Assembly: GCF_001612685.1 (NCBI RefSeq)
Contig: NZ_BDAY01000050.1
Span: 1-64,000 of the forward strand
Origin: Nocardia altamirensis NBRC 108246
GTDB lineage: Bacteria; Actinomycetota; Actinomycetes; Mycobacteriales; Mycobacteriaceae
Direction of reading: 5' to 3'
DNA: 64,000 nt
Below are positions 41,763 through 49,918 of the stretch, piece by piece. The notes under the pieces were generated by a model. The model searched no databases. It saw only the letters and a list, made by a program, of their open reading frames with translations, and was not told the origin of the DNA. Positions within the stretch are counted from its first letter, which is position 1. Every line of letters begins with the position of its first letter. The position numbers and the translations under genes are program-made.

Positions 41763-44700
41763 ATGGCCACCAAACGCTTCAGCCGTCCCGCGACGTCGGT
41801 TCCGGCTCCGGTGCAACGGATTCGGCAGGTAGTCGTCGAGGCACCGGTGGAGCTACCCAAGGCAGTGCCGACACCGAAGTGGCGGATCCTCATGCCGGTC
41901 GTCGTCATTGTCGGCATGGCAGGGATGATGCTGTTCATGTTCCGCTCCGGCGGATTCAACCCGATGATGGTGCTGTTTCCCCTGCTGATGCTCGGCGGGC
42001 TCGGGCCTATGCTGGCCGGAAACGTCAGCGGAGGCAAACGCACCGGGGAACTCAACGAAGACCGCAAGGAATTCCTGCAAGGGCTGGGCCGCTCGCGCGG
42101 TGTTCTCCACGACTGCGCCCGTTCGCAATACGACGCGGCCGCCCACCACAACCCCGCACCCGCTCAGCTGGTGCGTTTCGTCGGCACCGACCGCATGTGG
42201 GAGCGGACACCGGGCGGCAAACATGCCGAGACATGGGGCGAAGCCCGCATCGCGCGCGGACGCACCGCCCTGGACGCGGCACCAGCAGCACCGGAGTCCG
42301 CTCCGGTGTCCGGCGGGCACGTCGACCCCCTCACCGCGGTCATGGTCGCGAAGTTCATCCGGACCCACTCGACATTGGCCGGCATGCCGATCCGGGCCAG
42401 CTTCACCGGTCAGCCCGCCTTGGGGTTCCGCGCCGAGGAAGGGGTAGCCGCTGAGCAGCTGCGCGGGCTGGTGCGGGCGCTGCTGTGCCAGATCGCGGTG
42501 TTCTATGGCCCCGACCACGTCCTGATCGCCGCCGTCGTCGATGCCGAGCACGCCGCGCACTGGGAGTGGCTCAAGTGGCTACCCCACACCCAGCACCCCG
42601 ACGCGCGCGATGGACTCGGCGCCGCCCGGATGGTGTATCGCTCCACCGCGGCCTTGCGCGAGGGCTTGGCCGCCGAGCTCACCGCCCGCCCGCAGTTCTC
42701 CACCGCCAGCGACGTGCGCGCTGATCGCCGTCAGATCGTGATCGTCTGCGAGGGAGTCGACGACGAGGACCGCACGATCAGCGGGATCGACGGTGTCACC
42801 TGGCTGCAGATGGATGCCGGGTCGCGATCGCTGGCGGCGCGACGCGACATGATCTATCTACTGGGGCCCGCCGGTGCACTGGCCCATCTGAAGGAACCAC
42901 TCGGCACAGCACCGATCCATATCGGCGAGGCCGACTATGTCTCACCGGCCGCAGCAGAGGTCATCGCCCGGCGGTTGTCGAGCTATCGGCTCGCCGATAC
43001 CGGCACCACACTGGCCGCACTGACCACCGAAGACAACCACGACTGGGCCTCGCTGATGGGGATCATCGATCCCGCCGCTCTGGATGTCGAGGCTCTGTGG
43101 GCAACCAAACCTGAACGAGACCGGCTGCGGATCGTTTACGGTCACGACCGCGCCACCGACCGGCCCATAGCCCTCGATATCAAGGACGGCTCGGTCATTC
43201 CCGGGGGTATGGGCCCGCACGGGATGTGCATCGGGGCCACCGGCTCGGGCAAATCCGAATGGCTGCGCACGTTGATCTTGTCATTGGCCACCCAGAACAG
43301 TCCTGACGTGGTGACCATGCTGCTGATCGACTTCAAAGGCGGTGCCACCTTCCTCGGCCTCGAGCGATTGCCCCATGTCACCGCGATCGTCACCGACATG
43401 GCAGAAGAAGCCGACCTGCTCTCGCGCTTCGCCGATGTGCTCGAAGGCGAACTCGAACGCCGCCAGCGCCTGCTACGCGAAACCGGCGGATTCAAAGACA
43501 TCAGCGATTACGAACGCGCCCGGGCGCGAGGGATGTCGGCAGAACCACTGCCGACCCTGTTGTGCGTGATCGACGAATTCACCGAGCTGCTCACCCAGCA
43601 TCCGGAGTTCGCCAAACTGTTCGTCCGGGTCGGTCGGCTGGGACGCGCGCTGGGTGTGCACTTCCTGTTCGCCTCGCAGACCGTGGAGCAGGGCAGTATG
43701 CGCGGGCTCGAAGCGCACCTGTCCTATCGCATCGCGCTACGGCTGAACTATCAGCAGGAATCCAAGGTCGTCATCGGCGACCCGGCCGCCAACTTCATCG
43801 CCCTCGACGAGCCCGGACACGGTTTCCTGCGCGCGGGCGCCGGGGAACTCCAGGAGTTCCAAACCGCTTATGTCAGTGGCGAATTCGAGCCACCACCGGC
43901 GCGCGCGCCGCATGCCACCGCCGCGCAACGGGCGAGGATCGAAGGATATGCCCCGGCGGCGTTGTTCACCGCCGACCCGCTCGAGGCGGCCCCGCAGGAG
44001 CCGGGCCCCGAGCAATCGGCGGGCCTCGACACCCCCGAGACCGAATCCGCCGAAGCGACAGAGGCAGAACCCGCACGAACCTTGATGCAGGTCGTTGTCG
44101 ACCAACTCGCCAGGCATGGGCGTCCCGCACGGCGGCTGTGGCTACCGGAGCTGCGTATCGCGCCCACGCTCGATCAGTTGCTCGCCGCGGCCCCGGCCAG
44201 CATGCCGGTCGCCTCGCTGCGGTTCCCGGTGGCGTTGCTCGACCGGCCCCGCGACCAACGCCAGGATGTGTGGAGCTTCGTGCCCACCGGTGCCGCCGGC
44301 AACATCGCCATCATGGGCGGCCCGCAGTCGGGCAAGAGCACCCTGCTGCAGACCCTGGTGCTCTCGGCGGCCATGACCCACACTCCCGAGCAGGTGCAGT
44401 TCTACATTCTCGACTTCGGCGGCGGACGCCTGGCCGCCGGTGTGGCCGAACTCCCGCACGTGGGCTCTGTGGCCCGCCGAGGCGACACGACCCTGATCCG
44501 GCGCACGCTGGCCACCATCAAACAGATCCTCGAGCACCGGGAACGGCGTTTCGCGATGTTGGGCATCAGCGACATGGCCGAGGTACGTACCCGGATCGGC
44601 ACCGATGCCGACTTCGCCGCACGAATCAAGCAGCAGGACACCGAGTTCGGTGACATCTTCTTCATCGTCGACGGGTGGGACTGGGCCGCGGGGGAGAACA

Positions 44701-45857
44701 ATCCGCTCTACGAGGCGAAGCCGGACTTCGAAGCGTTGGCGGCCTCCGGGCTCAGCTACGGCATCCATCTGGTCATCAGCGCGGCCAGTCAGTCCTCGTT
44801 CCGACCGGCGATGTTCAATCAGCTGCAATCGAGGATCGAACTGCGCCTCGGCTCCCCCACCGAGTCGGTCCTGGATCGCAGCGTGGCTCTTTCGGTGCCT
44901 GTCGGCCGTCCCGGTCGAGGAATCGGCCCCGAGGCCCTGCATTTGATGACCGCGCTGCCCCGGCTGGACTCTGTCCCGGATCCGGCGACTCTGCCCGCGG
45001 CGATGGCTGACGCGGTGGCCCGGGTGGTAGCCCACTATCCGGGCCGCTCGGCCGAGCCGGTGAAACTGCTGCCCGACGAGATCGACCGGGCGAGCATGCT
45101 GGCCCGATGGCAGGCGCCGGTGGCCTCGGCCGACATCCTCGACCGGTTGCGCTCGGTGCCGTTCGGGGTGCGTGAGTCCGATCTCGAGGCAGCGACGCTG
45201 AATTTCGTGGACTCCCCGCACCTGCTGATCGTGGGTTCGCGCGGGTCGGGCCGCTCGACCGCCGTCGAGTCGGTGGTCACCGGAATCAAAAAGGTGCTGC
45301 CCACTCCGGCCCAGGCCCGTTTCCTGGCGGTGGACTACCGATACCGGCACATGGAACTGTTCGACGATCCCGACTGGATGCTGCTGCCGCCGTTCTATGG
45401 GCCCGGCGAGAACATCGATGCCACGATGGCCGACCTCACCCAGTCGATCCGCACGCTGCGCACCCCTCCGGTAGGGGTGACGGCGGCCCAGATCCGCGAG
45501 CGCTCGTGGTGGCAGGGCCCGGAGTACTTCGTGATCATCGACGACCTCGATCTGGTCGCCGGACGTGGCAACGACCCCAGCAATCCGTTACGGCACTGGG
45601 CCGGGTTCGGTGCCAACGGCCTGACCTACGGCCTGCATCTGATCGTGGTCCGCAATGTCGCCGACGCCGCGATCTCGATGCACGCCGATCCGGTGCTGCG
45701 CTCGCTCAACAGCGCCCGTTGCGATGTGCTGCTGTTCGACGGACCCCGCACCGAGATCCTGTTCGACAGCGTCAAACCCCAGATCCATGTCCCGGGCGAA
45801 TGTGACCACCTGCGGCGCATGCACAACCTCACCGATCTGGTGCGCATCGCGCGTTGA
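41763..45857 (+). CDS. eccC: EccC, ESX FtsK/SpoIIIE motor (single chain)
   Basis: 1364 residues. Two N-terminal membrane segments (ILMPVVVIVGMAGMMLFMF, VLFPLLMLGGLGPMLAG) are followed by three FtsK-like ATPase modules with phosphate loops near 489 (GATGSGKSEW), 852 (GGPQSGKSTL) and 1157 (GSRGSGRSTA). The first also has Walker B LPTLLCVIDEF. In the third the Walker lysine is Arg, a degenerate site of the sort seen in EccC modules that bind the Esx signal. EccC recognises YxxxD tails and powers export. It is one polypeptide, not split into Ca and Cb. Confidence 0.93.
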   Translation: MATKRFSRPATSVPAPVQRIRQVVVEAPVELPKAVPTPKWRILMPVVVIVGMAGMMLFMFRSGGFNPMMVLFPLLMLGGLGPMLAGNVSGGKRTGELNEDRKEFLQGLGRSRGVLHDCARSQYDAAAHHNPAPAQLVRFVGTDRMWERTPGGKHAETWGEARIARGRTALDAAPAAPESAPVSGGHVDPLTAVMVAKFIRTHSTLAGMPIRASFTGQPALGFRAEEGVAAEQLRGLVRALLCQIAVFYGPDHVLIAAVVDAEHAAHWEWLKWLPHTQHPDARDGLGAARMVYRSTAALREGLAAELTARPQFSTASDVRADRRQIVIVCEGVDDEDRTISGIDGVTWLQMDAGSRSLAARRDMIYLLGPAGALAHLKEPLGTAPIHIGEADYVSPAAAEVIARRLSSYRLADTGTTLAALTTEDNHDWASLMGIIDPAALDVEALWATKPERDRLRIVYGHDRATDRPIALDIKDGSVIPGGMGPHGMCIGATGSGKSEWLRTLILSLATQNSPDVVTMLLIDFKGGATFLGLERLPHVTAIVTDMAEEADLLSRFADVLEGELERRQRLLRETGGFKDISDYERARARGMSAEPLPTLLCVIDEFTELLTQHPEFAKLFVRVGRLGRALGVHFLFASQTVEQGSMRGLEAHLSYRIALRLNYQQESKVVIGDPAANFIALDEPGHGFLRAGAGELQEFQTAYVSGEFEPPPARAPHATAAQRARIEGYAPAALFTADPLEAAPQEPGPEQSAGLDTPETESAEATEAEPARTLMQVVVDQLARHGRPARRLWLPELRIAPTLDQLLAAAPASMPVASLRFPVALLDRPRDQRQDVWSFVPTGAAGNIAIMGGPQSGKSTLLQTLVLSAAMTHTPEQVQFYILDFGGGRLAAGVAELPHVGSVARRGDTTLIRRTLATIKQILEHRERRFAMLGISDMAEVRTRIGTDADFAARIKQQDTEFGDIFFIVDGWDWAAGENNPLYEAKPDFEALAASGLSYGIHLVISAASQSSFRPAMFNQLQSRIELRLGSPTESVLDRSVALSVPVGRPGRGIGPEALHLMTALPRLDSVPDPATLPAAMADAVARVVAHYPGRSAEPVKLLPDEIDRASMLARWQAPVASADILDRLRSVPFGVRESDLEAATLNFVDSPHLLIVGSRGSGRSTAVESVVTGIKKVLPTPAQARFLAVDYRYRHMELFDDPDWMLLPPFYGPGENIDATMADLTQSIRTLRTPPVGVTAAQIRERSWWQGPEYFVIIDDLDLVAGRGNDPSNPLRHWAGFGANGLTYGLHLIVVRNVADAAISMHADPVLRSLNSARCDVLLFDGPRTEILFDSVKPQIHVPGECDHLRRMHNLTDLVRIAR

Positions 45858-45869
45858 CTCGCTTGGTGG

Positions 45870-46124
45870 TCAATCGGAGTCACCACCCCACCCGCTGACG
45901 AAAACATGATCGGCCCGCCCGCGTGCCCAGCGAGCCGCCCGGCCGAGCGCATGCCACCGGGTCAGCCCCCACGACATATGCACCGGTACTGATCCGGACA
46001 GTACCGTCGCCAGCCACGGAGACAACCACGCCTGACGGCCCTCGAGGACTGCCAGCTGCTCATATCGAGGTTGTTCGGGTGTATCGGGAAAGCCGAAGCG
46101 GACAGCCAGACCTCGATTGAGCAT
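45870..46124 (-). CDS. candidate small gene opposing the ESX locus
   Basis: 84 residues from ATG 46124, with GGGAG nine bases upstream. It is the only minus-strand frame inside the ESX cluster that looks like protein: AVRFGFPDTPEQPRYEQLAV, LEGRQAWLSPWLATVLSGSV, HMSWGLTRWHALGRAARWAR. No family is recognised. It fills an otherwise 543-base gap between eccC and PE and would be transcribed towards eccC. Confidence 0.4.
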   Translation of the reverse strand: MLNRGLAVRFGFPDTPEQPRYEQLAVLEGRQAWLSPWLATVLSGSVPVHMSWGLTRWHALGRAARWARGRADHVFVSGWGGDSD

Positions 46125-46400
46125 GCGTGTCTCCCTCGAAACAGTTGAAAGCCGATCCGCGATGCCATTGAAGGGTTACACAGGGAGGGCCTTGCCTCCG
46201 GTGCCACACCCTGATCCACTACAAGATTCCCGATGCGCTACCGGCCCGAAGGACGTCTCTCAGCAATTTGGCCATGTTTTCAAACGATCGCTTGCAGTCG
46301 TAGGATCATTTTCCTGGATATCCGATGTAGTCTCACTGGTGGGATAAGATCGCGATACAAAACATGTGTTGCCGAATGACATCCCCGAAGGGGGAACCCC
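46125..46400 (+). promoter_or_regulatory. promoter region of the PE/PPE/esx/espG unit
   Basis: 276 bases without a gene. The dyad operator at 46330-46345 is followed directly by TAAGAT (46345-46350), a good -10. The matching -35 would fall at 46322-46327, so the operator would lie between the two hexamers. GAAGGGGGAACCCC precedes ATG 46401. Confidence 0.5.
46330..46345. promoter_or_regulatory. ESX-type dyad operator, copy 4
   Basis: GTCTCACTGGTGGGAT, 55 bases before the PE gene. Only the last base differs from copy 5, in front of eccD. Confidence 0.7.
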
Positions 46401-46697
46401 ATGTTTGTTCAGGTCGAGCCGGAGGCCCTCGATGGCGCCGCAGTGACTCTTGCCAGCATCACCGCCCAGCTGACCCGGGCGATCACCAGCACCGCGGTCG
46501 CGGTCTCGGCGGTGCCACCGGCCGGGGTCGATGACGCATCGCTGGCCGCATCTGGCATTCACAGCGCTCACGGTGCGGAATTCGTGGCCGTGGGTGCGGG
46601 TTCGCAGGCGGTCTTGGGTCGCGCCAGCGCCGAGATGGCGGTGATCGCGGGCGAGTATCGCGCCACCGATCTCGCCAATGCCGCGCTGCTGGCGTGA
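46401..46697 (+). CDS. PE-like protein
   Basis: 98 residues. It is the PE-domain pattern without a long tail: FVQVEPEALDGAAVTLASIT, AVPPAGVDDASLAASGIHSA, GSQAVLGRASAEMAVIAGEY, with the ESX signal YRATD about ten residues from the end. PE proteins pair with a PPE protein in the cytosol. The partner is encoded 24 bases downstream. There is no literal Pro-Glu at the N-terminus; VEPEAL is the nearest match. Confidence 0.8.
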   Translation: MFVQVEPEALDGAAVTLASITAQLTRAITSTAVAVSAVPPAGVDDASLAASGIHSAHGAEFVAVGAGSQAVLGRASAEMAVIAGEYRATDLANAALLA

Positions 46698-46721
46698 AAG
46701 CCCGTACGGACGGCTGAACCC

Positions 46722-48074
46722 GTGGAGTGGGTCGCGCTACCTCCAGAGATCAACTCGGCACGATTGATTGCCGGGGCAGGTGTCATGCCGATGCAGGTCG
46801 CCGCGACCGCCTACACCACCCTGTCCGCGGAATTCGCCGCCGCGGCGAGCGCTTTGACCGGCTTGATGGCCGGCATGTCCGCGCAATGGGTCGGCCCGAC
46901 ATCGGCGGTTGCCATGGGTTGCTTCGGCACCTATCTGAGCTGGGTCAACGGCACCTGTACCCAGCTGGGCGGGGCCGCGGCCCGCGCGCAGGCCCAGGTC
47001 GCGGCCTACGAACTCGCCATGGTGACGATGCCGCCACTGCCGGTGATCGAGGCGAATCAGGCCACCGGAATCACGCTGGCCGCCACCAACTTCATGGGCG
47101 TCAACACCGCTCCCCTGGCAGCCAACGAGGCCGCCTACGTCGCGATGTGGATCCAGGCGGCGGCGGTGATGAGCGCCTACGCGGCAGCCACCGCGGCGAA
47201 TGCGATCTTCGACCCGTTCATGCCGTCTCCACCGATCGTCGGCGAAGGTCCGCCGAACCCCCTGATCGCCACCACGTTGGCCAATGCGGCCTCGACACCG
47301 CTCAAGGATGCTCAGCTGGCCGCCACCGCGGCGCGGGCGACCCTGCAATCGGCGATCAACGAGATCGCGTTGCCGGTGAGCATTGCGATGGTCACCTCTG
47401 CGCGCACCGACGGGCACGCCCGCGACGAGCAGAGCGCTGGTGACCAGCAGGCCCAGGCACTGGCCCGTCACGGCGAGTTGCAGGCGCTGCTCTCGCAGGC
47501 CCAGCAGGTAGGCGGACAGGTCGGCAGCGCCGCGCAGCAGGCGACCGGGATGGCGACGAACACGGTCCAGTCCGCGGTCTCTCCGGCCACCCAGCTGACC
47601 GACTACCTGCGCCAGCGCCTCGAAGGCCAGCCCGGGGTCGGGGCACTGGACAATCCCGGGTTCGCCGGAGTCAGCCCCAGCTCCCCCACCGGCGTCGCGA
47701 TGTCGAGCGGCACGGCCCTTCCGGCGGCGTCGCTGCAGTTCGCCCCGTCACTGGCCGGGATGTCCGGCGCCACGACCGGGTTCCGGCTGCCCCACGGCTG
47801 GCAGGGCGGAATGCCGCCCGCGATGGCGCCCGCGATGGGCTCGACGATCCAGGCCGGTGCCGCCGAAGCCGCTGCCGCAGCACGTGCTGGCGCACCGCCG
47901 ATGTATCCCCCCGCCAGCACGGCAGCCGCCGGTGAAGGCCAACCTGCGCGTCGGCGAGCGGTGGTCATGGGCGCACGGATCGTGTCGGTCCCGGTGGCCG
48001 AACAATCCCCGGACACCGAGACCGCGCCGGGCCGCGTACGGCAACCAGTGGATGCGAACTCGGACAGCGGATGA
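46722..48074 (+). CDS. PPE-family protein
   Basis: 450 residues from GTG 46722. The canonical start VALPPEINSARLIAGAG contains the PPE motif. WVGPTS near 62-67 is the WxG turn, followed by AYELAMVTMPPLPVIEANQA and AANEAAYVAMWIQAAAVMSAY. The C-terminal 250 residues are low-complexity, with a final SVPVAEQSPDTE tail. The protein is expected to be exported as a heterodimer with the PE protein, delivered by the EspG encoded in this cluster. Confidence 0.9.
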   Translation: MEWVALPPEINSARLIAGAGVMPMQVAATAYTTLSAEFAAAASALTGLMAGMSAQWVGPTSAVAMGCFGTYLSWVNGTCTQLGGAAARAQAQVAAYELAMVTMPPLPVIEANQATGITLAATNFMGVNTAPLAANEAAYVAMWIQAAAVMSAYAAATAANAIFDPFMPSPPIVGEGPPNPLIATTLANAASTPLKDAQLAATAARATLQSAINEIALPVSIAMVTSARTDGHARDEQSAGDQQAQALARHGELQALLSQAQQVGGQVGSAAQQATGMATNTVQSAVSPATQLTDYLRQRLEGQPGVGALDNPGFAGVSPSSPTGVAMSSGTALPAASLQFAPSLAGMSGATTGFRLPHGWQGGMPPAMAPAMGSTIQAGAAEAAAAARAGAPPMYPPASTAAAGEGQPARRRAVVMGARIVSVPVAEQSPDTETAPGRVRQPVDANSDSG

Positions 48075-48084
48075 CCGCAAAGCT

Positions 48085-48110
48085 TGTGCCCCTTGACCGT
48101 TCGGGGCACA
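48085..48110 (+). terminator. hairpin between PPE and esx genes
   Basis: TGTGCCCC (48085-48092) pairs perfectly with GGGGCACA (48103-48110) around a 10-base loop. It has no T-run. It lies 11 bases after the PPE stop and 68 before the first esx ATG, so it may act as an attenuator or processing site that raises esx mRNA relative to PPE. Confidence 0.55.
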
Positions 48111-48177
48111 CCACCACCACGGTGGCGGACGCAAGGACGGTCAGGAAACCCATTCACCACGGCACAAGGAGACAGAA

Positions 48178-48489
48178 ATGGTCAATCATTTAAGGGCCGA
48201 GACCGGTGCTCACGCCAGCGCGAGCACCGATTTCGCCACCGCGTACATGACCCTGAAGACAATGCTCAACAACGTCACAGCTACCAGCGAGGGCACATAC
48301 GCCAGCCTTCAGGGACAAGCGCAGATGGCATTCCAGGGAGCACATGACCGCTGGAACTTCGCCGCCAATGCGGCCACGCGACTACTCGATGAGATCGCCT
48401 CGAATCTCGGCATTTCCGGCGCCGACTACGAAGCCACCGACACCGAACGCGCGCAGGTGTTCAACGCCTCCGGCGCCAACCTCGGCTGA
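48178..48489 (+). CDS. WXG100 protein, EsxB/CFP-10-like
   Basis: 103 residues. Two helices are joined by a turn with AFQGAHDRW where the family has WxG; the turn Trp is Phe. The C-terminus carries YEATD near residue 87, the signal that EccC binds, so this is the CFP-10-like partner of the pair. AAGGAGACAG upstream is a strong ribosome-binding site. It is followed after 32 bases by the second Esx gene. Confidence 0.85.
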   Translation: MVNHLRAETGAHASASTDFATAYMTLKTMLNNVTATSEGTYASLQGQAQMAFQGAHDRWNFAANAATRLLDEIASNLGISGADYEATDTERAQVFNASGANLG

Positions 48490-48521
48490 TCCCAACCCTC
48501 TGTCTCGGAAGGACTTTCGAC

Positions 48522-48803
48522 ATGTACTACGAATTCACCGGAATCGAATCGGCAGCAACCAGCATCGCCGGAGCCAGCAAGGGCATGGTTGCGGCCTGGG
48601 ACGGCGTCAAATCCAGTTCAGCCCGCCTGGCGGGTAACTGGCAAGGCACGGGATCGATGTCGTGGCAAGATTCCCAGGTCCAGCTCGACGCCATGCAGAA
48701 CGAGGTCATGTCCGCGCTGGCTGATCTCGGGGTGCGCCTCGAGCAGACCGGGATCACCATGCAGGGCACCGACAGTGCTGTTCGGGCACGGTTCGGCCAC
48801 TGA
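48522..48803 (+). CDS. WXG100 protein, EsxA/ESAT-6-like
   Basis: 93 residues: YYEFTGIESAATSIAGASKG, the WQG turn (LAGNWQGTGSMSW) near residue 40, then VQLDAMQNEVMSALADLGVR. It lacks a YxxxD tail, as usual for the EsxA-like member, and should form a helical heterodimer with the preceding EsxB-like protein for export. Confidence 0.9.
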   Translation: MYYEFTGIESAATSIAGASKGMVAAWDGVKSSSARLAGNWQGTGSMSWQDSQVQLDAMQNEVMSALADLGVRLEQTGITMQGTDSAVRARFGH

Positions 48804-48924
48804 TCCCACTCAGTTCCTGACACCGAGCACCACTTGATCGCAGCGCCCGCGCCCTGTTCGGGACGGGTGTGGCGCTGGTATGCGCCCGGTGCTTTCGACT
48901 GCTCTGCCGACCTTTTGAGGACAG

Positions 48925-49758
48925 GTGATTTCTGCCGTGCCGATCGCCGTGTGCGCCGAACTCAGCGTCGATGCGTTGCTGCTGGCGGGCCGGCAGGCGG
49001 GCGTGGCGTCGTTTCCTGATGTGCTGGCGGTGATGCCGACGGTGTTCTACCCCGACGAGCAGGCCGCGATCGATGCCAAGGTGATCTCCTCGCTGACCGG
49101 CACCGACCTCCTCGACGCGACTGGATCGTTCAATTCCTCTGTACTGCACTGGGTTTCGGTACTCGGACGACCGCAGGTCGAGGCAGCGGCACGGGTCCGC
49201 AACGGCGATCAGTGGCTGCGGATGTCGCTGGTCCGCGCCGGGCAGGCGCATGTGCTGGCCGCGCGGCTGGGCGAGATGGTCACCCTACAGCCGGTGTTCT
49301 GTGATGGAGCCGACCCGCATGTGGTCAGCTCGGCTCTGTGGTCCGGGCTCGGAGGATGCCCTGCGCTGGCGTTCACTCCGGTGACCGCGTTGACCGCCGA
49401 CCTGGCCGCCCTGCAACATCTCGAGCCCGCAGCGCTGATCGACCCGCTGCTCGGATTGGGGGCCGAGGCGGCCTCGGCGGCGGTGATCAGCACGCTCGGA
49501 CGCGCCCGACAGCGTGCGGAGATCACGATGACCTCCCATTCGGCGACCGGTCGCCGGCCACTCGGCGCGGGCCTGGGCGTGTTCGACACCGAGCACGGGC
49601 GGGTGATCGCGCGGGCACGCCGCGGTGCGAGCGGGCAGATGTGGTCGGTGTTCGTGCCCGGTTCTCTCGCGGAGTTTCATCAGGGCGTCACCGATCTCGC
49701 GGCGTTGTTGCCCGAGGGTGACTGGTTTGGAACGCGTCGCGTAAACACCGGCTCATAG
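48925..49758 (+). CDS. espG: EspG, PE/PPE-specific chaperone
   Basis: 277 residues from GTG 48925 (TTTTGAGGACAG upstream). The EspG-like pattern includes LSVDALLLAGRQAGVASFPD, SLTGTDLLDATGSFNSSVLH, GDQWLRMSLVRAGQAHVLAA and a C-terminal RRPLGAGLGVFDTEHGRVI, DLAALLPEGDWFG. EspG binds the tip of the PPE protein in the cytosol and is released by EccA. Its presence confirms that the system handles PE/PPE substrates. The last stop base is the first base of dyad copy 5. Confidence 0.85.
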   Translation: MISAVPIAVCAELSVDALLLAGRQAGVASFPDVLAVMPTVFYPDEQAAIDAKVISSLTGTDLLDATGSFNSSVLHWVSVLGRPQVEAAARVRNGDQWLRMSLVRAGQAHVLAARLGEMVTLQPVFCDGADPHVVSSALWSGLGGCPALAFTPVTALTADLAALQHLEPAALIDPLLGLGAEAASAAVISTLGRARQRAEITMTSHSATGRRPLGAGLGVFDTEHGRVIARARRGASGQMWSVFVPGSLAEFHQGVTDLAALLPEGDWFGTRRVNTGS

Positions 49759-49773
49759 TCTCACTGGTGGGAC
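49758..49773. promoter_or_regulatory. ESX-type dyad operator, copy 5
   Basis: GTCTCACTGGTGGGAC begins at the last base of the espG stop. TAGGAT at 49784-49789 is a possible -10. A leader of about 120 bases then precedes the eccD GTG, so eccD-mycP-eccE can be expressed apart from the substrates. Confidence 0.7.
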
Positions 49774-49918
49774 ATTCGGTGGTTAGGATTGACTTCCGGC
49801 CGAACTGGCATCCGGACATGGTGCGCTGCGGTTGTCGAATTCCGGGTCACCCGGCGCGGCCGGCCCAGTAAAGCGCGCACTTCGCGCCGAGGCGCTGTCA
49901 TCGGATCGGAAGGACATC

